A stretch of 13,682 bases of DNA from Rhodospirillaceae bacterium UBA4479 (GTDB lineage: Bacteria > Pseudomonadota > Alphaproteobacteria > Rhodospirillales > Casp-alpha2). Position numbers and translations under genes: made by a program. Shown here in pieces: positions 1-6,377 of this stretch (within the stretch, counting starts at the first letter, position 1; each line of letters starts with the position of its first letter). Where the stretch lies: positions 1 to 13,682 of the forward strand of contig DGNZ01000427.1 of the NCBI GenBank assembly GCA_002389175.1. Direction: 5' to 3'. Under the pieces are notes generated by a model. That model worked only from the letters and a program-made list of their open reading frames with translations. It had not been told where the DNA came from and did no database searches.

Positions 1-3
1 ATT

Positions 4-130
4 CGTCATCCCCGCGAAGGCGGGGATCTATGTTACTTATCGCGGGAATTTGCTGATTAGAAGCGCTTCTTGGTAAATTTTAGCTATTGGTTTTACAGAT
101 ATATGGATCCCCGCCTTCGCGGGGATGACG
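4..130. repeat. Palindromic interspersed repeat with perfect 25-bp inverted arms
   Basis: The arm at 4-28 is the exact reverse complement of the arm at 106-130, separated by 77 bp of AT-richer DNA. Each arm is itself a hairpin: ATCCCCGC, loop GAAG, GCGGGGAT at 8-27, and its mirror with loop CTTC at 107-126. The same core recurs at 6451-6470, 7833-7848 and, diverged, 7865-7884. It contains no reading frame of note and resembles the REP-like or MITE-like GTCATCCCCGCG palindromes common in proteobacterial intergenic DNA. Whether it moves, is trimmed from a larger element, or acts as an RNA structure cannot be told from one window. Confidence 0.85.
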
Positions 131-162
131 TGATAAGGCGAAATTAAATAACCACAAAGCCA

Positions 163-191
163 TTGATCGAAGACCGCGCATCCCGTTTTAT
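163..191 (+). promoter_or_regulatory. Weak candidate sigma-70 promoter for the transaminase gene
   Basis: A TTGATC hexamer at 163-168 is followed after 17 nt by TTTTAT at 186-191, which matches the -10 consensus at four of six positions. It would give a leader of about 30 nt before the start at 231. The match is modest and rests only on spacing and position. Confidence 0.25.
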
Positions 192-216
192 AGCGATCTT
201 CAATTTATGATTTCCC

Positions 217-222
217 GAGGAG
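217..222 (+). promoter_or_regulatory. Ribosome binding site that fixes the transaminase start
   Basis: GAGGAG lies 8 nt before the ATG at 231. The earlier in-frame ATG at 207 lies upstream of this site and has no comparable signal, so 231 is the start. Confidence 0.8.
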
Positions 223-230
223 CCAATTTA

Positions 231-1079
231 ATGAGCCGCATCGTTTACGTTAACGGAGAGTATGTCCCTGAAGAAGACGCCATGATTTCGGTGTTCGATC
301 GTGGGTTCTTGTTTGCTGATGGCGTCTACGAGGTATCGGCTGTCATAAACCGCAAGCTTGTTGATAACGACGCCCATATGGCGCGTTTAGCGCGGTCGAT
401 GAATGAGCTTAAAATGACACCCCCTGGAACGGCCGAAGAAATCGAAGCCATCCAGCTTAAACTGATCGAAGAAAATGATCTAAACGAAGGGGTGATTTAT
501 CTGCAGGTCACCCGAGGCGCTGCGGATCGCGATTTTGCATTCCCCATCGATGCGACGCCGTCGCTTGTGATGTTCACGCAGGCCAAGTCGATCACATCAA
601 ATGCCGTGGCTGAAAAAGGTATTTCAGTAATCACCGTTCCGGACATTCGCTGGAAACGCCGGGACATCAAAACTGTCGGATTGCTACCCGCATCCATGGC
701 GAAGCAAGCCTCTGTCGAAGCGGGTGCTGGCGATGCCTGGTTTGTTGAAGACGGCATCGTCAACGAGGGCAGCTCCAACAATGCGTTTATCGTGACCCAC
801 GAAGGCAAGATCGTAACCCGGCACTTAGGCACAGAAATTCTGCACGGGATCACGCGCAAGGCTGTGATGGCGTTGGCTGCCCAAGAAAACCTAGAGGTCG
901 AAGAACGCGCCTTTACTCCAGAAGAAGCCTATGAGGCCCGCGAGGCATTCTCGACCAGCGCATCGGCGTTCGTGATGCCGGTGGTAAAGATCGATGACCA
1001 TGTGCTGGGCAACGGTGTGCCGGGGCCTGTCGCGGAAAAACTGCGCGCCTTGTATATTGAAATGGCAACGAATGGCTGA
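231..1079 (+). CDS. dat: D-amino-acid transaminase (class IV, PLP-dependent)
   Basis: This 282-aa protein belongs to the fold-type IV aminotransferases that include D-alanine transaminase and branched-chain transaminases. Members of the D-alanine group move the amino group between D-amino acids and 2-oxo acids, for example D-alanine plus 2-oxoglutarate to pyruvate plus D-glutamate, in the cytosol. Visible signatures are VFDRGFLFADGVYE near residues 21-34, the PLP lysine K147 in RRDIKTVGLLP, and the cofactor-binding NEGSSNNAF segment at 178-186. Length is normal for the family. I chose the ATG at 231 because GAGGAG sits 8 nt before it; an in-frame ATG at 207 lacks a site. The SDR gene follows after 5 nt, so the two are probably cotranscribed. 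A branched-chain or 4-amino-4-deoxychorismate specificity is less likely but cannot be excluded from motifs alone. Confidence 0.88.
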   Translation: MSRIVYVNGEYVPEEDAMISVFDRGFLFADGVYEVSAVINRKLVDNDAHMARLARSMNELKMTPPGTAEEIEAIQLKLIEENDLNEGVIYLQVTRGAADRDFAFPIDATPSLVMFTQAKSITSNAVAEKGISVITVPDIRWKRRDIKTVGLLPASMAKQASVEAGAGDAWFVEDGIVNEGSSNNAFIVTHEGKIVTRHLGTEILHGITRKAVMALAAQENLEVEERAFTPEEAYEAREAFSTSASAFVMPVVKIDDHVLGNGVPGPVAEKLRALYIEMATNG

Positions 1080-1084
1080 TCATC

Positions 1085-1879
1085 ATGCGCCTTAATCATA
1101 AAACTGCGATTGTCGTCGGTGCGGGTCAGCAGCCCGGCGAAACCGTGGGCAATGGCCGTGCGGTTGCCGTGCGGTTTGCCCAAGAAGGCTGCCACGTGAT
1201 TTGCGTCGACCGGGAACTTGATCGCGCCCAGGACACCGTTGATGAAATCATCAAGTCGGGTGGCGAAGCTGAGGCGATGGCCGTCGACGTCACCGACGAA
1301 GCGGCCTGCAAGGCGTGTATTGATCAGGTGCACGCCAAGCTCGGGCGTATCGATATCCTTCATAACAACGTGGGCCGATCCCAAGGGGATCGCGGCACAG
1401 CGGAAATGGATGCGGATATGTGGGATCAGCTGATGACGCTGAACCTGAAATCTATGTTTTTGATGTCCAAGCACGTGCTGCCCGTGATGCGCGAGCAGGG
1501 GGCGGGCGTGATCATCAATGTATCGTCAACATCATCCAAGGCCGCGCGTCAGACGGTGACCTACAAAACATCCAAGGGTGCGGTGAATACGTTCACCGAG
1601 CATTTGGCGTTTGAAAACGCATCGTACGGCATTCGTGCCAATGCGATCCTGCCCGGATTGATGGACACCCCGATGGCAATTGAGCGCCGCGCACGCGAGC
1701 AAGGCGTTGAGCGAGATGAAGTTCGCGAAGGACGCAATGTACAGGTCCCGTTGAATAATCAGATGGGGAATGGCTGGGATGTGGCCAATGCGGCGCTGTT
1801 CTTGGCGTCAGACGAGGCGCGTTATATCACGGGTGTTTTGTTGCCAGTAGACGGTGGTTTGCTGATCAAAATCGGCTAG
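1085..1879 (+). CDS. SDR family NAD(P)-dependent oxidoreductase with extended cofactor loop
   Basis: This 264-aa protein is a classical short-chain dehydrogenase/reductase, a cytosolic Rossmann enzyme. The chain has the nucleotide loop near residues 11-25, the NNVG motif at 94-97, a catalytic serine in NVSSTSS around 147-148, and the YxxxK pair Y160/K164. PVDGG near the C-terminus is also typical. The glycine loop is unusual: where most SDRs read TGxxxGIG, this one reads GAG, then QQPGETV, then GNG, about six residues longer. It begins 5 nt after the transaminase stop, with no clear Shine-Dalgarno, which suggests translational coupling. The neighbouring transaminase makes an amino-acid-derived oxo acid a possible substrate, but that is inference. 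Its stop codon shares CTAG with the stop of the converging gene. Confidence 0.85.
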   Translation: MRLNHKTAIVVGAGQQPGETVGNGRAVAVRFAQEGCHVICVDRELDRAQDTVDEIIKSGGEAEAMAVDVTDEAACKACIDQVHAKLGRIDILHNNVGRSQGDRGTAEMDADMWDQLMTLNLKSMFLMSKHVLPVMREQGAGVIINVSSTSSKAARQTVTYKTSKGAVNTFTEHLAFENASYGIRANAILPGLMDTPMAIERRAREQGVERDEVREGRNVQVPLNNQMGNGWDVANAALFLASDEARYITGVLLPVDGGLLIKIG

Positions 1880-2202
1880 GCATTGCCGGCTTCGGGGCTG
1901 GTGCGCTCTGCGGCTGATGCTGCCTTGGTGGCTGTTTCCAATAAAACCTTTGCAAGTGTGGCGGTGACGTCTTCTGGCGCATGGATCATCCGTGCGCGGA
2001 CGGCCAATGCCATCGCCAGGGCCTGGATGACGTCACCATTCCCCGTCTCGCCGCATACTTTAATATCTTTATCGATGGCATCTAATATGGCGCTCAACAA
2101 CTGGTCGACGCGCATCGCCGAGACCGTCTCACTATGCAAGGGAAAAGTAATATCGAGGATATCTCCGGTCGCCGTTTCAACGCGATAGGGAAGTGTGGAC
2201 AT
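1876..2202 (-). CDS. Conserved-looking hypothetical protein, 108 aa
   Basis: I do not recognise this protein. It is soluble-looking, with no signal peptide and no membrane segment, and acidic in its first half. Residues 1-35 look like a short beta-rich start (PYRVETATGDILDITFPL), followed by helices rich in alanine and leucine from about residue 30 to 97. A GGAG site 7 nt before the ATG at 2202 supports the start. It is the third gene of a minus-strand unit, 19 nt after the DUF4149 gene, and its TAG overlaps the TAG of the converging SDR in a shared CTAG. Spacing, start signal and position in an operon make it a real gene rather than a shadow frame. No function is proposed. Confidence 0.7.
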   Translation of the reverse strand: MSTLPYRVETATGDILDITFPLHSETVSAMRVDQLLSAILDAIDKDIKVCGETGNGDVIQALAMALAVRARMIHAPEDVTATLAKVLLETATKAASAAERTSPEAGNA

Positions 2203-2221
2203 TGGGATCTCCGGGTTGATT

Positions 2222-2650
2222 CTAAGAATGAATGGCGATCAGCACGATGGCGACGATGGCACCCATCAGGCCAATCCCATTTATGCGTACGCTGAGTTTG
2301 TGAAGCTTATCAAATCGCGCTTGGGCGTCGGTATCGCCATCGTTTGCTTGGTCGCGCGCACCATTGATACGGGGCATCAAGCCTTGGCGCGAAATGAACG
2401 CACCGGCTGCGGCAACTGCCAACCCTGCCGAAGCCCAGGGCAGGATCGTTAACATTGTCAAAGCGCCCAAACCGGCGGTGATGATCACGTACAAATAATA
2501 CCACGGGAAAATGCCGCGTATGAATTTGACGGCCTGTTCCTCTTCCAATTTGATAAAGGCGGCGGGGGCGACGACGGCAGAGAAAAACACCATGCCGCCA
2601 ACTGCCAATGCACTCGCGATGAAACCAATGGGATTTAGAATGATGTCCAT
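2222..2650 (-). CDS. DUF4149 / TMEM205-like membrane protein
   Basis: This 142-aa inner-membrane protein has about four hydrophobic segments, near residues 5-31, 50-70, 72-87 and 122-140. The FFSAVVAPAAF stretch in the first helix, the FPWYY motif at 48-52, the LMPRINGARD loop and the LHKLSVRINGIGL motif near 116-128 are the pattern of the DUF4149 family, which is related to eukaryotic TMEM205. The biochemical role of bacterial members is not established. The ATG at 2650 follows the DUF427 stop by 6 nt with only a poor ribosome site, so translation is probably coupled to the upstream gene. The charged loop at about residues 88-118 includes an acidic, low-complexity patch (NDGDTDAQ). Confidence 0.82.
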   Translation of the reverse strand: MDIILNPIGFIASALAVGGMVFFSAVVAPAAFIKLEEEQAVKFIRGIFPWYYLYVIITAGLGALTMLTILPWASAGLAVAAAGAFISRQGLMPRINGARDQANDGDTDAQARFDKLHKLSVRINGIGLMGAIVAIVLIAIHS

Positions 2651-2656
2651 GTTTTA

Positions 2657-3145
2657 TTACCAGCCCGATGTGCCATGACCGCCCTTGAACGGTCCTTTGA
2701 GATTTGGCGTGATCCATCCGCCGTAAAAATCACCCTCTTGGGCGAGGACCTGTAAATCGCCCACAAAGCACGTATCGACTTTGGACGCATAGAAGCTTAG
2801 ATCGTCGGCGATATCAACGAACGCATGGGTGGGGTTCGGATAAGACCATGCGGCCTTTTCAGATACTTTGCCATCGACGTCGATGGTCCAATATCGCGCC
2901 AGGCCCTTAAACTCACAAAAAGTACTGCCGCCCTTGGCTTCAGAAAAATAGCCCATCTGAACATCGCGTTTTGGGATGTAATAGGTGGGCGGATGCGATG
3001 TTTCCAAAATCCGATGTGCTGCCGTGGTTTTGGCGATTTCGACACCGTTAAACATCACCCGCAGCGAATGGCGCACAGGCTCTAATAACGGTGGACGTGG
3101 ATAGTCCCATACGTTTTCTTCGGGAAGGGTGTAAGCATTCGACAT
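2657..3145 (-). CDS. DUF427 domain protein
   Basis: This 162-aa cytosolic protein carries the DUF427 fold. The recognisable elements are VWDYPRPP at residues 12-19, the RVMFNGVEIAKT strand pair at 29-40, RILETSHPPTYYIP at 45-58, the CEFKG motif at 77-81, and the AWSYPNP to DLSFYA segment at 99-120. The C-terminus continues past the usual core with GDFYGGWITPNLKGPFKGGHGTSGW, a glycine- and tryptophan-rich tail seen in longer members. No reaction has been firmly assigned to the family. A GAGG site 8 nt before the ATG at 3145 supports the start. It leads a minus-strand unit with the DUF4149 and 108-aa genes, and its promoter must lie in 3146-3272, shared with the divergent SDR gene. Confidence 0.87.
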   Translation of the reverse strand: MSNAYTLPEENVWDYPRPPLLEPVRHSLRVMFNGVEIAKTTAAHRILETSHPPTYYIPKRDVQMGYFSEAKGGSTFCEFKGLARYWTIDVDGKVSEKAAWSYPNPTHAFVDIADDLSFYASKVDTCFVGDLQVLAQEGDFYGGWITPNLKGPFKGGHGTSGW

Positions 3146-3188
3146 CGATTAACCTCGCAGATAATACTTCTCAATGCCTCAATTAAGT

Positions 3189-3200
3189 GGGGGCGCCCCC
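3189..3200. repeat. Perfect 12-bp GC palindrome between divergent genes
   Basis: GGGGGCGCCCCC at 3189-3200 is a perfect palindrome in the 127-bp region between the DUF427 operon and the SDR gene. It could be a regulator half-site or part of a leader structure; it could also be chance. No second copy was seen in the flanking intergenic DNA. Confidence 0.4.
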
Positions 3201-3272
3201 TCGAAACGCCAAGGTACAAGTATCATTCATCATTAAATTGAACCAATCAGCATAAACGGGCGTATCCGAAAT

Positions 3273-4052
3273 ATGAGTATTCAACAGTCAAAAAGCATAT
3301 GCGCGGCGGATGCGCTTTTGAAATCGTTCGAAGTGCCGATCAATGCCGTTGTTGTTGGGGCAACAGGAGGGATCGGCAGCGCTGTGTTGGAACTCCTCGA
3401 CCATTGTCCGAACGTGCAGAATATTTTGGCGCTGTCTCGGCGGCCTATCCCTGATGGGTTGAAAACCAAATCAATGGCGATGGATATCCAAGACGAGGCG
3501 ACCATCGCCAAAGCTGCGGAGGTGGCGAAGGCTGAGTTTGGTGACATTCATCTGGTATTTGTTGCTACGGGTATTCTTCATGATGATGAGAACCAGCCCG
3601 AAAAAACGTTTCGCGGCCTGTCACCCGAATGGGCATCGCGGGTGTTCGCGATCAATGCGACCGGGCCGATGATCATCGCGAAACATTTCGTGCCGTTATT
3701 TCCCCGTGATGGAAAATCTGTTTTCACAGCGATTTCTGCAAAAGTCGGGTCTATTTCAGATAACGGGCTTGGCGGCTGGTATGGATACCGCGCATCAAAA
3801 GCGGCACTGAATCAATTCATCAAGACATTATCGATTGAGGTTGCCCGTAAATATTCTGATGCTGTTTGTCTGGCGCTCCATCCCGGGACTGTTGATACAG
3901 AACTGTCGACGCCATTCCAATCTGGTGTTCCCGAAGGCCGATTGTTCACGCCTGAATATTCCGCCAACCGTTTATTGCAGGTTGTGGATCAGGCCGACCC
4001 CAGCGACTCTGGGCAATTGGTCGCTTGGGATGGTGAGCGGCTGCCGTACTAG
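3273..4052 (+). CDS. SDR family protein, C-factor/CsgA-like
   Basis: This 259-aa protein is a short-chain dehydrogenase/reductase of the kind often annotated as C-factor or cell-cell signalling protein. The cofactor loop GATGGIG is at residues 29-35, the catalytic serine is S155 in FTAISAKVGS, and the active-site pair is Y172/K176 in YGYRASK. The usual NNAG motif is replaced by VATG at 97-100, which is common in this subgroup. LHPGTVDTELSTPF near 206-220 is also characteristic. The first 24 residues before the Rossmann strand are longer than normal, and no ribosome site precedes the ATG at 3273, so a GTG at 3333 is an alternative start. Substrate is unknown. It stands 45 bp upstream of the XRE-cupin gene on the same strand but is probably a separate unit. 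Confidence 0.82.
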   Translation: MSIQQSKSICAADALLKSFEVPINAVVVGATGGIGSAVLELLDHCPNVQNILALSRRPIPDGLKTKSMAMDIQDEATIAKAAEVAKAEFGDIHLVFVATGILHDDENQPEKTFRGLSPEWASRVFAINATGPMIIAKHFVPLFPRDGKSVFTAISAKVGSISDNGLGGWYGYRASKAALNQFIKTLSIEVARKYSDAVCLALHPGTVDTELSTPFQSGVPEGRLFTPEYSANRLLQVVDQADPSDSGQLVAWDGERLPY

Positions 4053-4074
4053 AAAAATTTCCTGTTATTAAATA
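4053..4074. promoter_or_regulatory. Candidate operator 1, before the XRE-cupin gene
   Basis: The 16 bases AAAAATTTCCTGTTAT at 4053-4068 are the exact reverse complement of 4693-4708, and extending to 4074 gives 21 of 22 matching positions against 4687-4708. The core is an imperfect dyad, ATTTC, 7 nt, then TAAAT. It ends 23 nt before the regulator's ATG, a position suited to autorepression. A 9-bp element AAAATTTCC at 4054-4062 is repeated in the same direction at 4074-4082, exactly 20 bp on, so a second regulator dimer could bind on the same face of the helix. Confidence 0.72.
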
Positions 4075-4097
4075 AAATTTCCGCGTATCCCTAATGA

Positions 4098-4685
4098 ATG
4101 GCAGAACAGCATACGGATAAGACGTTAGAAGTCTGGATCGGGTCGCAGGTGAAGGCGCTTCGGACCACGCTGGGCATGACTATGTCGGAATTATCCAAAG
4201 CGACGACCATTTCCGCTGGCATGCTGTCCAAGATCGAAAACGGCCAGACATCGCCCTCGTTGGCGACACTCCAGTCACTGGCGACCGCGCTTAACATTCC
4301 GCTCGCCAGTTTTTTTCAGAAATTCGATGAAACCCGCGAAGCCAGTCACGTTAAGGCTGGTGATGGCATGGTCATAGAACGCCGTGGCACGCGTTCCGGG
4401 CACATTTATCAGCTACTGGGGGCGCCCTTGCGCAACAAGGTGAAGATGGAGCCTTATCTGATCACCTTGACCAAGGATTCCGATACATATCCCATTTTCC
4501 AGCACGCGGGCGTGGAGTTCATTTACATGCTCGATGGGGAGTTGGTGTATCGCCATGGCGAGAAGGATTATCTGTTGGAGCCTGGGGATACGCTGTTCTT
4601 TGACGCCGAAGCTCCACACGGCCCGCTCGAAATTCGCACGGTCCCCTGTCAGTATTTATCAATAATAGCTGCTTCTGAGGCATAA
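4098..4685 (+). CDS. XRE-family transcriptional regulator with C-terminal cupin domain
   Basis: This 195-aa DNA-binding protein has a helix-turn-helix of the Cro/C1 type at about residues 14-72 (SELSKATTISAGMLSKIENGQTSPSL is the recognition part) and a cupin_2 beta-barrel at about 115-190. Candidate metal or ligand residues in the cupin are H136, E140 and H174. Such XRE-cupin proteins usually repress or activate nearby catabolic or amino-acid genes in response to a small ligand. Here the next genes are the amidotransferase/ligase operon, and near-identical dyads lie just before this gene and just before that operon. The ATG at 4098 is the first possible start because TGA precedes it in frame; there is no Shine-Dalgarno and the leader must be short. 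The ligand is unknown; an amine, glutamine or a gamma-glutamyl compound is a reasonable guess. Confidence 0.87.
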   Translation: MAEQHTDKTLEVWIGSQVKALRTTLGMTMSELSKATTISAGMLSKIENGQTSPSLATLQSLATALNIPLASFFQKFDETREASHVKAGDGMVIERRGTRSGHIYQLLGAPLRNKVKMEPYLITLTKDSDTYPIFQHAGVEFIYMLDGELVYRHGEKDYLLEPGDTLFFDAEAPHGPLEIRTVPCQYLSIIAASEA

Positions 4686-4686
4686 A

Positions 4687-4708
4687 TATTTCATAACAGG
4701 AAATTTTT
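4687..4708. promoter_or_regulatory. Candidate operator 2, before the amidotransferase operon
   Basis: ATAACAGGAAATTTTT at 4693-4708 is the perfect reverse complement of operator 1, with 21 of 22 positions matching over 4687-4708. The dyad is cleaner here: ATTTC at 4688-4692, 7 nt, GAAAT at 4700-4704. It starts immediately after the regulator's stop codon and ends 63 nt before the operon's first ATG, the normal place for an operator. Confidence 0.75.
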
Positions 4709-4716
4709 ATTCTTGT

Positions 4717-4736
4717 GAATGAATGAATGATTGATT
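4717..4736 (+). repeat. Short tetranucleotide tandem tract in the operon leader
   Basis: Three GAAT units are followed by two GATT units, 20 bp in all, between the candidate operator and the first gene of the operon. Copy number is low, so slippage is possible but not demonstrated. It lies where a promoter or the start of the leader would be. Confidence 0.55.
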
Positions 4737-4771
4737 ACGTTTTCTTCAATGAATTTTGAGGGCGAAAACGT

Positions 4772-5668
4772 ATGTGCGGCATTGTCGGTCTATATATGAA
4801 AACGGATAAGTATGCGGGTGACCTTGGCCGTTTGTCTGCGCTGATGCTCCATGAAATGCGCGAACGTGGCCCCGACAGCGCCGGATTTGCGCTGTATGGC
4901 GAAGCGGACTCTGTCGACAAGATGGTCCTGTTATCCAAAACCGGCGAAACAGACTGGGTGCACTTGGCTGTTCGACTGACGGAAGCCACAGGCCTTGATG
5001 TCGAACAACAGCCCGTTTGGGATCATGCTGTGTTCCGTGTCGCGGGTGATGGCTTAAAGGCCCGACGCTGGATCATCGATAATGCCCCCGATGTGACGGT
5101 GTTATCACAAGGGCGGTCCATCGAAGTGTTCAAGGGTGTTGGCGACCCTGACCAAGTGGCCGAAAGATTTGATCTGGCCGGACGGTCCGGTACGCACGCC
5201 ATCGCGCATACCCGCATGGCCACCGAAAGTGCTGTGACGACGGCGGGCTCGCACCCGTTCTCAACCGGTGCAGACACATGTTTGGTGCATAACGGGTCGC
5301 TATCGAACCACAACAGGCTTCGAAATGTGTTGCGGGCAAATGGCGAGAGTTTTCAGACGGAAAATGATTCAGAAGTTGCAGCGGGATATCTGGCATGGCG
5401 CATGCGCGAAGGTGATAACGTCGATGCGGCACTGACCAACGCATTAAAAGATTTGGATGGGTTTTATACATTTGCGATCGGCACAGCTGACGGGTTTGCC
5501 GTGCTGCGCGATCCCATTGCCTGCAAACCTGCGGTGATTGCCGAGACCGATGACTGGGTCGCCATGTCATCTGAGTTCCGCGCCATTGCGACATTGCCAG
5601 ATGTCGCGCATGCAGAAATTTGGGAACCCGCCCCGGCACAAATCTATAGCTGGAGCCATGCGGCATGA
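4772..5668 (+). CDS. glxB: Class II glutamine amidotransferase, GlxB/MgsA type
   Basis: This 298-aa protein is an Ntn-hydrolase glutaminase domain standing alone. Cys2 directly follows the initiator Met (MCGIVG), and it becomes the N-terminal nucleophile after Met removal. Other family positions are RGPDSAG at 32-38, HTRMA with R148, HNGSLSN with N174 and G175, and NDSE at 198-201. The domain removes the amide group of glutamine, or of a gamma-glutamyl amide, and passes the amine to a partner subunit. With the next two genes it makes up a split glutamate-synthase-like complex, as in GlxBCD or N-methylglutamate synthase MgsABC. GAGGG lies 9 nt before the ATG. The stop overlaps the next start as ATGA. 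Choice between the two names depends on the unknown substrate. Confidence 0.88.
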   Translation: MCGIVGLYMKTDKYAGDLGRLSALMLHEMRERGPDSAGFALYGEADSVDKMVLLSKTGETDWVHLAVRLTEATGLDVEQQPVWDHAVFRVAGDGLKARRWIIDNAPDVTVLSQGRSIEVFKGVGDPDQVAERFDLAGRSGTHAIAHTRMATESAVTTAGSHPFSTGADTCLVHNGSLSNHNRLRNVLRANGESFQTENDSEVAAGYLAWRMREGDNVDAALTNALKDLDGFYTFAIGTADGFAVLRDPIACKPAVIAETDDWVAMSSEFRAIATLPDVAHAEIWEPAPAQIYSWSHAA

Positions 5669-6357
5669 GTGATGTCCTCGAGAAAAACTCGGCGCTCGAT
5701 TTATCATCGATGACGGTGCGCGAGGTCAATCGCATGCTTAAAGATGCTGATAACGGCGATTTCGATATTTATAATCCGAACGGATTACACGCCTTGGCGT
5801 GTGGGCTGATGAAACCGATTTCCGCGACCATTCATGGCCATGTGGGCTACTACTGCGCGGGCATGAACCAGCATGCTGTTGTTACGGTGACGGGTAATGC
5901 GGGCACGGGCTGTGCTGAAAACATGATGTCGGGGCTTGTCCGGGTTAAGGGTGATGCCAGCCAATCAGCGGGCGCCACGGCGCATGGCGGGTTGCTGGTG
6001 ATCGAAGGTGATGCATCGGCGCGGTGCGGTATTTCCCTAAAAGGAGCCGATATAGTCGTCGGCGGGTCCGTTGGGCATATGTCAGCTTTCATGGCGCAGG
6101 CCGGGTCGTTGGTGGTCGCAGGCGATGCGGGTGAAGCGCTGGGTGATTCGATTTATGAAGCCAAGCTGTATGTGCGCGGCTCGGTCGCAAGCCTGGGCAC
6201 CGATTGCATCGAAAAGACAATGACAGATAAACACAAAACTGCACTCAGCGGATTGTTAGAACGTGCGGGTATGGATATCGATGTATCGGAATTCAAACGG
6301 TATGGGTCCGCGCGCGAGCTTTATAATTTTAAAATTGATAATGCAGGATCGTATTAA
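5665..6357 (+). CDS. glxC: GXGXG-motif glutamate-synthase-like subunit, GlxC/MgsB type
   Basis: This 230-aa protein corresponds to the C-terminal GXGXG domain of glutamate synthase large subunit (also found in tungsten formylmethanofuran dehydrogenase subunit C). From about residue 50 to 185 it shows a right-handed beta-helix pattern with repeated G-x-G turns, for instance GHVGYYCAG, VTGNAGTGCAENM, VKGDAS, IEGDASARCG, VGGSVGHM and VAGDAGEALGDS. In glutamate synthase this domain is structural and links the glutaminase and FMN parts. The start overlaps the upstream stop by 4 nt (ATGA), so synthesis is coupled to the amidotransferase, consistent with a fixed-ratio complex. The C-terminal tail from 190 on is helical and ends with ELYNFKIDNAGSY. 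A 130-bp gap with a palindromic repeat separates it from the FMN subunit gene. Confidence 0.87.
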   Translation: MSDVLEKNSALDLSSMTVREVNRMLKDADNGDFDIYNPNGLHALACGLMKPISATIHGHVGYYCAGMNQHAVVTVTGNAGTGCAENMMSGLVRVKGDASQSAGATAHGGLLVIEGDASARCGISLKGADIVVGGSVGHMSAFMAQAGSLVVAGDAGEALGDSIYEAKLYVRGSVASLGTDCIEKTMTDKHKTALSGLLERAGMDIDVSEFKRYGSARELYNFKIDNAGSY

Positions 6358-6377
6358 ATGCGTTTGATTTTTCATTT

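Noticed and set aside
929..1474. A 181-codon minus-strand open frame across the transaminase/SDR junction.
   Set aside because: It lies antisense to two well-recognised enzymes, resembles no family, and has no ribosome site; it is a shadow frame.
3238..3266. TTGAAC at 3238-3243 as a -35 box for the C-factor-like SDR gene.
   Set aside because: No acceptable -10 hexamer is found at 16-18 nt spacing.
4419..4430. A near-copy of the GC palindrome of 3189-3200 (GGGGGCGCCC) inside the regulator gene.
   Set aside because: It is within coding sequence for a conserved segment and is shorter; likely chance.
4053..4708. The inverted repeats flanking the XRE-cupin gene as terminal repeats of a mobile element.
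   Set aside because: No transposase or recombinase is enclosed, no flanking target duplication is visible (CTAG-region bases on the left, ATTC on the right), and both copies sit at promoter positions with an internal dyad. An operator pair explains them better.
5130..5735. A 201-codon minus-strand open frame opposite the amidotransferase.
   Set aside because: The translated product is rich in Arg, Ser and Pro with no domain pattern and lies opposite clear GATase motifs.
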